A DNA stretch of 64,000 nucleotides from Compostibacter hankyongensis (GTDB lineage Bacteria; Bacteroidota; Bacteroidia; Chitinophagales; Chitinophagaceae). Made by a program: the position numbers and the translations under genes. Positions within the stretch are counted from its first letter, which is position 1. The number at the start of each line of letters is the position of its first letter. Below are positions 8,088 to 17,188 of the stretch, piece after piece. The notes under the pieces are model-generated. The model was given only the letters and a program-made list of their open reading frames with translations. It did not search any database and was not told the DNA's origin. The stretch is from positions 620,001-684,000 of the forward strand of contig NZ_BAABFN010000001.1 in assembly GCF_039541075.1 (NCBI RefSeq), given 5' to 3'.

Positions 8088-11072
8088 ATGAAAAATCTGC
8101 CATACAGGCTTTGCTGCCTGTTATCTTCCTGCCTTTTACTTTCCTTATCTCCCGCCGCCGCCCAGCAGGTCACCGTCACCGGCGTGGTGACCGATTCGCT
8201 GGGGGCTGCTCCGTTATCCGGGGTAACCGTTCATATCAAAGGCAGCACCACCGGCACGGGTACGGATGCTGCAGGAAAGTACAGCCTGCCAGCGCCGGCA
8301 AATGCCGTGCTGGTATTTTCTTATGTGGGATACCGCACCAAAGAGGTGCCGGTAAACGGTAAAAGCGTGCTGAATGTCAGCCTGTCTTCTTCCACCTCGC
8401 AGCTCCAGCAGCTGGTGGTGGTCGGATATGGCACGCAGAAAGCGCGTGATGTGAGCGCAGCGATCACCAGCATTTCAACAAAGGATTTCAACAAAGGCAT
8501 TGTCACCAATCCGGTACAGCAGATACAGGGCAAGGTGGCGGGTCTGACCATTACCGCTCCGGGCGGAGACCCCAATGCCAGTCCCATCATCCGGCTGCGG
8601 GGCCAGGCTTCCCTGACCGGAGGGCAGACCCCGCTCGTGGTGGTGGACGGGGTGCCGCTGGACGATCCCGCCCAGGTAGCCAACATCCCTCCCGGGGATA
8701 TTGCGTCCTACGATGTGCTGAAAGATGCATCGGCAACCGCCATCTACGGATCGCGCGGGGCCAACGGCGTGATCATCATCAATACCAAAAAAGGCATGGC
8801 CGGCAACCCCGTGGTGACCTATTCCGGCTATATCGGTATCGACCGGGTGGCCAAGCACTGGGACATGCTTGATGCCGCCGCATGGAAGGATGCAGCGCGT
8901 TCTATCGGCACTCCGGAAAGCACGATAGAAACCTATGATCATGATGCGGATGTGGACTGGCAGAAGGCTATTGAGCAAACGGCGTTTACCAACAACCATA
9001 CCCTGTCGGTCTCCGGGGGCACCGAACACTTTACCTACCACGGCTCGGTGAACTATATCAACCAGGAAGGCGCTATCATCAATACGGGCAGGAATGCGGT
9101 GGGGCTGAACTTCAGCGCCAACCAGAAAGCGCTGGACGATAGACTGAATATCCAGATCGGCATTATCAGCACCCAGACCAACCGGAAATATGCGGATTAC
9201 AATATCTTTACCTACATCGCCAGCACACCCCCTGTTTATCCCGTTTACAACAAAGACGGCAGCTACTTTGCCTTCCAGGATTTTGAACAGGCCAATGCCG
9301 TGGAGCACCAGATGCGTCAGCTGAATACGGGAAAAGAACGGCTCACCATCATGACCGGCACCATCGACTATGACCTTATCCCGTCCCTGAAGATCGGAGC
9401 TACCGGCTCGCTGAGCTATTTTAACAACCAGACCGGCTTCTTCCAGCCTTCTTACCCTATTGAAAACAACTTCAATAACGGTAACCAATATACGGAGGAC
9501 CGGAATTCCAAAAAGGGAAACCTGCATATCAATTACAATCAGACCTGGGGCAAAAGCAACTTTGCCGCCACCCTGGTGCATGAATACAACGACTTTATAT
9601 ACGATAATTTCAAGGCCTCGGGGCAGCAGTTCCTCGCGGAGATAAACCAGAACAATTCCCTGGAGAACGGCAATCCGGCTTATAACGAGATCAACTCCTA
9701 CAAGGAAGAGTATGAGCTGGCCTCCTTCCTGGGGAGGGTCACCTATAACTACAATGAAAAATACTATATCGAAGCCAGCTTCCGGCGAGACGGCTCCTCC
9801 AAGTTCGGCAGCCATAACCGCTGGGGTAACTTCCCTTCCGTCTCTGCCGCATGGCGCATCAGCGGGGAAAGCTTTATGGAAAATGTTTCCTGGGTCAGCG
9901 ATCTTAAGATCAAGGCTGGGTACGGGGTTACCGGTAACCAGGATGCGATTGACGCCTACCGCTCCCAGCAGCTGCTGGGCAGCGTAGGCCGCTATTATGA
10001 TCAGGCCAACCAACGCTATCCCCTGGCCTATGCCCCTTCCCAGAATCCCAACGAAGATCTGAAATGGGAAGAAAAGCACGGCATGAACGTGGGCCTTGAT
10101 TTTTCCCTGTTCAATAACCGGCTTGGCGGGGACATCAACGTGTTTCACGATAAGACCAAAAACCTGCTGTATGATTATACCGTGCCGGTTCCGCCTTATT
10201 ATGTCAATACCATCCTGGCCAATGTGGGCGATCTGACCAACAAGGGCATCGAAATAGCCCTGAACGGTGATATCGTCAAGGGGCAGCATTTCACCTGGTC
10301 GGCCAACGGGCAGATTACCTTTATAAAAACCACGGTGGACAACCTGTCCGGTACCTATGCCGGCAACGAGCTGACCACGGATGACATCCCGGGCGGCACC
10401 GCTGCAGGACGCGGACTGAGCGACAACCCCATCACCTATCTGAAAGTCGGCTATTCCCCCTATGTATTCTTCCTGCCGCATTTCGTAGGCGTGGATGACG
10501 ACGGCAACCAGCTGTTTGATGACGGAAAAGGCGGACAGGTGACCCAGGGTGATCTTGACCAGAGCATGTACCGTTATACCGACCCGGCTGCAAAGTTTAA
10601 TTACGGGTTCGGCAGCACCCTTACGTATGATCAATGGGGGCTGAACTTTTTCCTGAGGGGCGTGAGCGGTCAGAAGATATTTGATGATACCCGCATGCTG
10701 ATCAGCAACATCAACCGGCTTCCCGGTAACAACGTTATCGGGGAGGCCCTGACCAACGGCATCAAGGACGCCCAGGTAGCCTCCGACCTGTGGCTGGAAA
10801 AAGCCTCCTATCTGCGCATGGATAATATCACCCTGTCTTATACCTTTAGCCACATATCCGCCTTGCAGAGCCTGCAGCTGTATGTTTCCGCAAACAATCT
10901 TTTTGTGATCACCCCCTATAAAGGTCTGGACCCGGAGATCAGGATCACCGGAGACGACCTGAACCATACCGATGTAACAAATCAGGCTTATATCGATGCC
11001 AATTACGGGAGCGATGGCTATTATCCCAAAACACGATCGTTTTCCTTTGGGGTGAATGTCTCGTTCAAATAA
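8088..11072 (+). CDS. SusC/RagA family TonB-linked outer-membrane transporter
   Basis: A 994-residue outer-membrane receptor that imports glycans or their fragments with TonB energy. In order: signal peptide (1-25, ending in AAAQQ), a carboxypeptidase D regulatory-like domain (about 27-105, VTGVVTDSLGAAPLSGVTV), the SusC signature QLVVVGYGTQ, a plug domain (IRLRGQASL then TPLVVVDGVPL), and a 22-strand barrel ending in FSFGVNVSFK. Length is typical. It is followed after 48 nt by its SusD partner. No glycoside hydrolase or sigma/anti-sigma pair is adjacent, which is unusual for a polysaccharide utilisation locus. Confidence 0.95.
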   Translation: MKNLPYRLCCLLSSCLLLSLSPAAAQQVTVTGVVTDSLGAAPLSGVTVHIKGSTTGTGTDAAGKYSLPAPANAVLVFSYVGYRTKEVPVNGKSVLNVSLSSSTSQLQQLVVVGYGTQKARDVSAAITSISTKDFNKGIVTNPVQQIQGKVAGLTITAPGGDPNASPIIRLRGQASLTGGQTPLVVVDGVPLDDPAQVANIPPGDIASYDVLKDASATAIYGSRGANGVIIINTKKGMAGNPVVTYSGYIGIDRVAKHWDMLDAAAWKDAARSIGTPESTIETYDHDADVDWQKAIEQTAFTNNHTLSVSGGTEHFTYHGSVNYINQEGAIINTGRNAVGLNFSANQKALDDRLNIQIGIISTQTNRKYADYNIFTYIASTPPVYPVYNKDGSYFAFQDFEQANAVEHQMRQLNTGKERLTIMTGTIDYDLIPSLKIGATGSLSYFNNQTGFFQPSYPIENNFNNGNQYTEDRNSKKGNLHINYNQTWGKSNFAATLVHEYNDFIYDNFKASGQQFLAEINQNNSLENGNPAYNEINSYKEEYELASFLGRVTYNYNEKYYIEASFRRDGSSKFGSHNRWGNFPSVSAAWRISGESFMENVSWVSDLKIKAGYGVTGNQDAIDAYRSQQLLGSVGRYYDQANQRYPLAYAPSQNPNEDLKWEEKHGMNVGLDFSLFNNRLGGDINVFHDKTKNLLYDYTVPVPPYYVNTILANVGDLTNKGIEIALNGDIVKGQHFTWSANGQITFIKTTVDNLSGTYAGNELTTDDIPGGTAAGRGLSDNPITYLKVGYSPYVFFLPHFVGVDDDGNQLFDDGKGGQVTQGDLDQSMYRYTDPAAKFNYGFGSTLTYDQWGLNFFLRGVSGQKIFDDTRMLISNINRLPGNNVIGEALTNGIKDAQVASDLWLEKASYLRMDNITLSYTFSHISALQSLQLYVSANNLFVITPYKGLDPEIRITGDDLNHTDVTNQAYIDANYGSDGYYPKTRSFSFGVNVSFK

Positions 11073-11120
11073 CCGGTACCCGTTTTTATGTTATCCGTTT
11101 ATCCATTTAATTTCTTTACT

Positions 11121-12773
11121 ATGAAATCACAGCTTTTTTATAAAACCATCGTCATGCTGTCTTTTGCGGCTTTGGCATTCCCTTCCTGTACCAGGCTCGA
11201 CCAGCATGTATACAGTGTGGTCCCCAACGGTAATTTCTGGCAGACGCCGGAAGAGATTGCGGCGGGAATAGCTCCCGCTTACCAGGCGCTGACGGCTATT
11301 CCCGACGGCAGCGTCTTTAACATCAGCGAAGTGAGCTCGGATGAATGCATTGTACCCACCCGGGGAAGCGACTGGTACGACGGGGGTGAATGGCAGCAGC
11401 TCTGGCTGCATACCTGGACGGCCCAAAGCGGCCAGCTGAACAATGCCTGGAACGATATTTACAACGGCATCGGTAAGATCAACTTTGCGCTGTCCCAGGT
11501 GGACAGTCTTCCCGAGCCGCCGGAGAATCTGGCGGGCATCGATGCGGAGTTAAAAACGCTGCGGGCCTATTATTATTTCCTGGCCATGGACCTGTTTGGC
11601 AATGTGCCCCTGGTGACCAGCTTTAATACAGACCCGAACTCCGTAACCAACGTCCCCAGAGCGGATGTATTTGACTTCATAGAAAAAGAGCTGAAAGATA
11701 ACCTGGACCTGCTTCCTGTGGATGTGAGCGGCAGCACCTACGGCCGCGTTACCAAATGGATGGCCTTTGCGCTGTTGGGTAAGCTGTACCTGAACGCCCA
11801 GGTGTATACGGGAAAGGCGCGCTGGGCGGATTGTATGGCCATGTGCGATTCCATTATCGAGTCTGCCGGCTACACCCTGATGGCGGATTATTTTGATAAT
11901 TTCTCTACGGATAATGAAAAATCTACCGAAAACATTTTTGTAGTGCCGTTTGACCGGATAAATATAAGCGGGAACGGTTGGGAGATGAACACCTTGCATT
12001 ATCAGAACAACGTCAACTTCGGCCTGAGCGGCAGCCCCTATAACGGCTTTTGTACCGCCGCCGCCTTTTACTATTCTTTTGATACGACTTCCGTCTACAG
12101 CGCTACCGGTGCAAATACCTACCGCACTTTTAAGGACCAGCGTACCGGCCAGTACCTCGTAGGGCAGCAGTACAGTGCACCCTATCCTTATCCGCCTTAT
12201 CAGAATATTCTGGTTGGTACCTCTGATCCGGGTATTACGGCGCTGAGCGATCTCCAAACCCAGCTGCCGCTTAAGTTCACCCCCGACGTCGACGTGCTGT
12301 CCAATCCGAGCGGGGCATTCCGGCTTGCGGGCGTACGCAACATCAAGTATTTCCCGGAATCGGGAACGGCAGGACAGCAGAGCAACGATATGGTACTTTT
12401 TCGGCTGTCCGATATCATGCTGATGAGGGCGGAGTGCGCACTGCGCCTGGGCACGGACCTGAGCGGTGCGCTGGACCTCGTGAACCAGATCCGGGAACGC
12501 GCATACAGCGGGGATAATTCCCATGATTGGAAAATGGCCGATCTGACGCTGGACAACATACTGGCCGAACGTGGGCGGGAGCTGGCCTGGGAGGGCTGGA
12601 GGAGAAACGACCTCATCCGGTACGAGGTGGCCGGCGGAAAACCGTATTATGGCGCAACCAGGGTGCCGGGCAAAAAAGCCGATCCTTCCGACCGTCATCT
12701 TAACATCTTTGCCATACCGGCGCCCCAGATATCGGCCAATCCGAAGCTAAAGCAAAACCCGGGATATAATTAA
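11121..12773 (+). CDS. SusD/RagB family nutrient-binding outer-membrane lipoprotein
   Basis: A 550-residue surface lipoprotein that partners the upstream SusC and forms its ligand-binding lid. A signal peptide ends in a lipobox with the lipidated cysteine at position 23 (AFPSC). The N-terminal RagB region contains TPR-like helices (AWNDIYNGIGKINFAL, LRAYYYFLAMDLFGNVPLV), and the C-terminal SusD region has the conserved LAERGRELAWEGWRRNDLIRY block. The start MKSQLFYK is preferred over an in-frame ATG 33 nt earlier because it gives a normal lipoprotein signal. The stop overlaps the stop of convergent nagB in a TTAA sequence. Confidence 0.94.
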   Translation: MKSQLFYKTIVMLSFAALAFPSCTRLDQHVYSVVPNGNFWQTPEEIAAGIAPAYQALTAIPDGSVFNISEVSSDECIVPTRGSDWYDGGEWQQLWLHTWTAQSGQLNNAWNDIYNGIGKINFALSQVDSLPEPPENLAGIDAELKTLRAYYYFLAMDLFGNVPLVTSFNTDPNSVTNVPRADVFDFIEKELKDNLDLLPVDVSGSTYGRVTKWMAFALLGKLYLNAQVYTGKARWADCMAMCDSIIESAGYTLMADYFDNFSTDNEKSTENIFVVPFDRINISGNGWEMNTLHYQNNVNFGLSGSPYNGFCTAAAFYYSFDTTSVYSATGANTYRTFKDQRTGQYLVGQQYSAPYPYPPYQNILVGTSDPGITALSDLQTQLPLKFTPDVDVLSNPSGAFRLAGVRNIKYFPESGTAGQQSNDMVLFRLSDIMLMRAECALRLGTDLSGALDLVNQIRERAYSGDNSHDWKMADLTLDNILAERGRELAWEGWRRNDLIRYEVAGGKPYYGATRVPGKKADPSDRHLNIFAIPAPQISANPKLKQNPGYN

Positions 12774-13504
12774 AAAGCGCGATGCAGCATGCCGGCGGCT
12801 CCGGCATCCGTATAAACGGTATAATGCGGATGGCGGCGCAGCAGAGACGCCGGCAGGGCCGGGGTGATTTCCCCCTCGAGCGCCTGCTGCAGGACAGCGG
12901 ACTTTTTTTCACCGTTTATGAGCAGCAACAACCGGGCGGCTTCCATCAATGTGGCCATGCCCAGCGTAATGCCCTGCGTCAGGGATTGCGGGCGGACAAA
13001 ATATTTCTGACCTACCTGCGCCGTTACCGGATCGATAACCGATACATGGGAGCGTAAGGAGGCTGGGGTGCCGGGTTCATTCAAACCGATATGGCCGTTC
13101 ATGCCCAGCCCGAGCACGGCCAGGTCAATGGGTCCGTGTTGCCGGATAAAAGCTTCTACGCGGCTGCATTCTGCTTCCGGGTCTTTTGTCCTGCCGTCAA
13201 AAAAGCAACATTGCCCGGGCTGTACCCCCAGGGGACGGATCAGGTCCTCTTCCAGCATATACCGGCAGCTGCCGGGGTCGTCCCCACCCAGCCCTAACCA
13301 TTCATCCAGTCCCAGAAAATACCAGCCGGAGATGTCCGCCTGGCCCCGGCGGCAGCGCTCCGCAAGGATGCGGTACAATCCTTTGGGGGTATCGCCGGAG
13401 GCTACGCAAAACAGGGGACGCTCCCGTAACTGCAGGGCCTGTATCACCTCGTCCGCCGCCTTTTCCGACAGGGAAGCATAGGAATCAAAAACCTGTATCT
13501 CCAT
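12770..13504 (-). CDS. nagB: Glucosamine-6-phosphate deaminase
   Basis: A 244-residue enzyme of the NagB/6-phosphogluconolactonase fold that converts glucosamine-6-phosphate to fructose-6-phosphate and ammonia. Family motifs are SGDTPKGLY, FLGLDEWLG, and VLGLGMNGHIGLNEPG. The ATG start is used; a TTG two codons upstream is possible. It is the last gene of a five-gene operon whose ROK kinase, 17 nt upstream, could supply its substrate. No nagA deacetylase is present, so either glucosamine itself is the substrate or NagA is elsewhere. Its stop overlaps that of the convergent susD-type gene. Confidence 0.88.
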   Translation of the reverse strand: MEIQVFDSYASLSEKAADEVIQALQLRERPLFCVASGDTPKGLYRILAERCRRGQADISGWYFLGLDEWLGLGGDDPGSCRYMLEEDLIRPLGVQPGQCCFFDGRTKDPEAECSRVEAFIRQHGPIDLAVLGLGMNGHIGLNEPGTPASLRSHVSVIDPVTAQVGQKYFVRPQSLTQGITLGMATLMEAARLLLLINGEKKSAVLQQALEGEITPALPASLLRRHPHYTVYTDAGAAGMLHRAF

Positions 13505-13521
13505 AAGCAAGATTTTGTCGT

Positions 13522-14373
13522 TTAGCCGGCAGCGTCATAATACAAGGCGGCGGCGCCGAGTATGCCGCTGTTCTCCAGTGCGGATACCCTGATCTGCAGT
13601 TGTCCCGCAGAACGGGGATAAACGAGAGTATGGACGCGTTCCCACATCTTCCCGGAAAAATAGGGCCAGGCCCGGCTCACGGATCCGCCCACGACAATAA
13701 GGTCCGGGTCAAAAGTGTACAGTATCGTTTTGATGGCGTTGCCCAGATGAGCGCCCATCTCCGCATACATGGCGATCGCTTCCGGATCGCCCGCCGCCGC
13801 TCTTTTAAAGACCGTTTCCCCGTCTGTCCGGTAAACATTTTGGAAAAACTGACCGCAGGCATAGTATTCATAATATTTATCCAGGTATTCTACCATGCCG
13901 AATTCCCCGGCTCCGCAGTTGCTGCCTGCATAAAGCTTGTTGCGGATGATGATGCCTGCGCCCAGCCCGGTCCCGATCGTTAATCCGATCAGGGAAGGAT
14001 GATCTTTACCCGCCCCGAAGTAATGTTCCCCGAGCGCAAAGCAATTGGCATCGTTGTTTACCCATACCGGCACGCCATAGCGTTCTTCCATCCGTTGCTT
14101 CAACGGCACCTCCTTCCAGGAAGGGATGTTCTGCACATCATAGACGATACCCCTTTCCACATCTACCACGCTCGGCACGCCGATACCAATGGCTTTTACA
14201 GCGCCGCTCACCAGCCGGTCGGCGAGCGCGAACAGCTCCTGCATAACCTCTTCTTCCGTTCCCCTGCTGCTGACCCGGCGCCGTGTAATATCCTGTACGA
14301 CGGTTTTGTTCACCCGGGCTCCGCGGATATGGGTACCGCCCATGTCGATGCCGACAATGTAGTCCTGTGTCAT
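13522..14373 (-). CDS. ROK-family sugar kinase
   Basis: A 283-residue cytoplasmic kinase of the ROK fold. The ATP-binding start GIDMGGTHIRGA, the central VNNDANCFALGEHYFGAG and the GLTIGTGLGAGI loop are intact. The zinc-binding CxCGxxGC motif of classical ROK kinases is missing; at that place stands EFGMVEYLDKYYEYYACGQFF with a single cysteine. Next to nagB and a FucP-type permease, the most economical role is phosphorylation of glucosamine or N-acetylglucosamine, but glucose or another hexose is possible. It shares an ATGA overlap with the permease gene upstream, so translation is probably coupled. Confidence 0.86.
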   Translation of the reverse strand: MTQDYIVGIDMGGTHIRGARVNKTVVQDITRRRVSSRGTEEEVMQELFALADRLVSGAVKAIGIGVPSVVDVERGIVYDVQNIPSWKEVPLKQRMEERYGVPVWVNNDANCFALGEHYFGAGKDHPSLIGLTIGTGLGAGIIIRNKLYAGSNCGAGEFGMVEYLDKYYEYYACGQFFQNVYRTDGETVFKRAAAGDPEAIAMYAEMGAHLGNAIKTILYTFDPDLIVVGGSVSRAWPYFSGKMWERVHTLVYPRSAGQLQIRVSALENSGILGAAALYYDAAG

Positions 14374-15635
14374 GTTCCTGAGACCGGCTTCTCCGGCATC
14401 TTTTTCCGGATAAGCCGTATTTTTTTATTGGTGATCACCGGCCTTGCCCACCAGCCCACACTGAGGATATATCCCAGGGTAAGGTATAAAAAAAGCATTC
14501 CCCAGCGAAGCCCGAGCAGGTCACCCAGCCAACCGATGATCAGGGGCACCAGCGCTCCGCCGGTGATCCCCGTTACCAGTATGCCCGAAAAAGATCCGTG
14601 ATGTTCCTGCAGGGAATTCAGGGCCAGCGAAAAGATAACGGGATACATCACCGCAGCAAAAAAGCCCATGAGCGAAAAAGCTGCAAGCGACTGGCGGGCC
14701 GGTCCGAACAGGGCTATGCTGAGGCATATCAGGGCAAGACAGGTAAAGATGATCAGCACGTGGCGGCTGTCCATTATTTTCAGCAGTAGCAGTCCCGCTA
14801 CACCTCCGGCCGTCATCAGCCCCCAGAAATAAGCCACCGCTTTGGCGCCCGTTGTCTGCGGATCATATCCGTGGTAGACGGACAAAAACTGGGATATCCA
14901 GTTGGCCACGCCCTGCTCCGTACCGACATAGCAAAAGATGCCGATGAAGAACAGGATGACCACCGGGTTTTTAAGCAGCCGGATATGCGTTTGCCAGGGT
15001 CCCGCCTTTTCCGCGCTGCTTCGCTCCACCCGGGGGAATTTTGAGCCCGCGATGATGAGGATCATCAGGAGAGAGGTAAGCGCAAAAAGCCAGTACAGGG
15101 ATATCCAGGGATGTTGCTCAGGTACCAGCGCCGCCGGCAGTGAAGCGCGGCTGCCGGAGTGCTTTAGCCTGAGCACCAGGTAGGAGTAGGTCAGCGGACT
15201 GACAAAGGAAGCGAGGCCGAAGACCAGCTGGGCCAGCACCGAGTTAAAAGCATAGTGTTCCTCGCCTCCGGCTATCCGGAGCAGCGGGTTGATCACCACC
15301 TGCAGCATCGCCATGCCGCAGCCGATGAGGAAAAGGGACAGCACCGCGGTCAGGTAATTGGGAAAAAATGCCAGCAGCAGGGCCCCCAGGAAAGCCACGG
15401 CAAAGCCGGCCATCATGATCTTCTTTTCCCGGTATTTTTCCGCCAGCATACCCGAAGGGATGGACATTACCCCGTAGGCGATAAAAAAGGAAAAAGGCAG
15501 TACCGCTACCAGGGTAAGGCTCAGTTTGAACTCCCTGATGATATCGGGTATCAGCGGACCGATGATGTTGGTCAGGAAGGAGATGACAAAAAAGATGAGC
15601 AGGATGAGCCCGACGATATAATAGTTTCGTTTCAT
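14370..15635 (-). CDS. FucP/NagP-type sugar MFS permease
   Basis: A 421-residue inner-membrane carrier with about 12 transmembrane segments, of the FucP/GluP group of MFS proton symporters. The N-terminal half carries PSGMLAEKYREKKIMM, the loop 2-3 motif, and the C-terminal half ends in a basic cytoplasmic tail (NKKIRLIRKKMPEK). Members in Bacteroidota operons with NagB and ROK kinases usually carry GlcNAc or glucosamine, so an amino sugar is a reasonable guess. The gene overlaps the kinase by 4 nt and follows the oxidoreductase gene by 23 nt. Confidence 0.86.
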   Translation of the reverse strand: MKRNYYIVGLILLIFFVISFLTNIIGPLIPDIIREFKLSLTLVAVLPFSFFIAYGVMSIPSGMLAEKYREKKIMMAGFAVAFLGALLLAFFPNYLTAVLSLFLIGCGMAMLQVVINPLLRIAGGEEHYAFNSVLAQLVFGLASFVSPLTYSYLVLRLKHSGSRASLPAALVPEQHPWISLYWLFALTSLLMILIIAGSKFPRVERSSAEKAGPWQTHIRLLKNPVVILFFIGIFCYVGTEQGVANWISQFLSVYHGYDPQTTGAKAVAYFWGLMTAGGVAGLLLLKIMDSRHVLIIFTCLALICLSIALFGPARQSLAAFSLMGFFAAVMYPVIFSLALNSLQEHHGSFSGILVTGITGGALVPLIIGWLGDLLGLRWGMLFLYLTLGYILSVGWWARPVITNKKIRLIRKKMPEKPVSGT

Positions 15636-15658
15636 GAAAGCCGTATGGTAAACCTGCC

Positions 15659-17170
15659 TTATAGTTTCAATTCATCCCACCCTTTCCGGTAAGTTCTTTT
15701 CACAAACTGATTGGCGGCTTCGAAGTTGGTGATCCGCATGTTTTCGCCATCCCATTTATAAGTAATATAGCGGCCGGGCGTATCGTATTCCTCCAGCGTA
15801 CCGTATACCGGATCTTTCTTTTTTACTTTCTGCCGCAGGTTAAAGCTGCGGATCAGGAGATTCCCCATCAATACCGTTTCGGTGAGGGGGCCGGCATATC
15901 CCACAAAAGGAGAATCCACTTCCATATTGCCGTAGCCGGCGATACAGGCATCCACCCATTGCCACCAATGCCCGTCCATGCCGCCTTCCACGCGGGGATA
16001 TTTCTGAGGGATATGGACATCCCGGTTCCGTGAAAGCGGCAGCAGCCGGGGATGATTGCCGCCCCATCCGCAGGATATCTTCCCTTTTGTGCCGATAAAC
16101 AGGGAGCCGCCTTCAAAATCATGCTCCTCGGGGGTATCCGCCAGGGCCTCGTTCTCATTTACATCCGGGTCCAGCTCATCCGGCCGGTCGGGGACAAAGC
16201 CTCCGTCCATCCAGTAGAGCAGCAGATCGCGGCCGTTCTTTAATTTGAATTTATAGCGGAGCCGGCTGGAAGGGGGAATGCTTTCGGGATAGTCTGCCTC
16301 CTTAAAAATGCCTGAGTAAAGGGTAGTGGCGCTGCAGGTTACTTCCGTGGGATAGCCCAGATCGAACAGCTTGAAGGAAGGGCCGATAATATGACAGGCC
16401 ATGTCGCCCAATGCGCCGGTGCCGAAACGCCACCAACCGCGCCAGTTGAACGGCACCAGGTTGTCGATATAGTCCGTTTGCTCGGCGGTGCCCAGCCAGA
16501 GATCCCAGTTGAGCTCCTTCGGTACGGCGGGATGCCTGTCGGGCCAGGGAATGCCCTGGGGCCAGACCGGCCGGTTGGTCCAGTTATACACTTTTTCTAT
16601 ATCGCCGATAAGATCCGCCTCAAACCATTCTTTCAGGATGCGCATGCCGTCGCAGGAAGCGCCCTGGTCGCCCATCTGGGTCACTACCTTGTATTTTTTT
16701 GCCGCCTCCGTAAGGATGCGGGCTTCGTAGATGTCGTGGGTCAGCGGTTTCTGAAGATAAAGATGCTTGTTCAGCTGCATGGCGTTCAGTCCCACGATGG
16801 CATGGTTATGATCCGGAATGGCTACGGAAACGGCATCAAAATGACTGCTTTCTTTTTCAAACATCTCCCGCCAGTCGTGATAAAATCCGGCCTTGGGAAA
16901 TTCCTTTCGCCTTGGCGCCGCCATGCGGTCGTCCACATCGCAGAGAAAAGCCATTACCGCATTCTTTTTGGGAGCATTGGCATAATGATGGATATCGTTT
17001 TCGGCTTCGCCGCCGCAGCCTACCGCGGCGATATAGAGCTTGTCGCTGGGGGCCGTAAAGCCGCGGCCGCCCAGTACATGCCGCGGCACGATATAGAACC
17101 CTGCAGTAGCCAGCGCCGTATCGCGGATGAAGCGTCCCCTGCTGATGGGGCTGTCTTTTTTTATTGTCAT
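15659..17170 (-). CDS. Gfo/Idh/MocA family oxidoreductase, exported type
   Basis: A 503-residue NAD(P)-dependent oxidoreductase with a hydrophobic N-terminal leader (residues 10-35, RFIRDTALATAGFYIVPRHV) that suggests export; the leader lacks a true twin arginine (SRGRF). The Rossmann region follows (LYIAAVGCGG), and the catalytic-region QKPL motif is in KHLYLQKPLTHD. In gut Bacteroides, enzymes of this family oxidise or reduce C3 of glycosides together with DUF1080 proteins, one of which is encoded 18 nt upstream. The pairing makes the same chemistry likely here, but substrate and direction are inferred. Confidence 0.85.
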   Translation of the reverse strand: MTIKKDSPISRGRFIRDTALATAGFYIVPRHVLGGRGFTAPSDKLYIAAVGCGGEAENDIHHYANAPKKNAVMAFLCDVDDRMAAPRRKEFPKAGFYHDWREMFEKESSHFDAVSVAIPDHNHAIVGLNAMQLNKHLYLQKPLTHDIYEARILTEAAKKYKVVTQMGDQGASCDGMRILKEWFEADLIGDIEKVYNWTNRPVWPQGIPWPDRHPAVPKELNWDLWLGTAEQTDYIDNLVPFNWRGWWRFGTGALGDMACHIIGPSFKLFDLGYPTEVTCSATTLYSGIFKEADYPESIPPSSRLRYKFKLKNGRDLLLYWMDGGFVPDRPDELDPDVNENEALADTPEEHDFEGGSLFIGTKGKISCGWGGNHPRLLPLSRNRDVHIPQKYPRVEGGMDGHWWQWVDACIAGYGNMEVDSPFVGYAGPLTETVLMGNLLIRSFNLRQKVKKKDPVYGTLEEYDTPGRYITYKWDGENMRITNFEAANQFVKRTYRKGWDELKL

Positions 17171-17188
17171 GACCGGATGTTTGTATGG

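Noticed and set aside
8475..10967. An 830-codon minus-strand open frame opposite the susC-type gene
   Set aside because: Same reason: low-information translation lying fully within a clear SusC coding frame.
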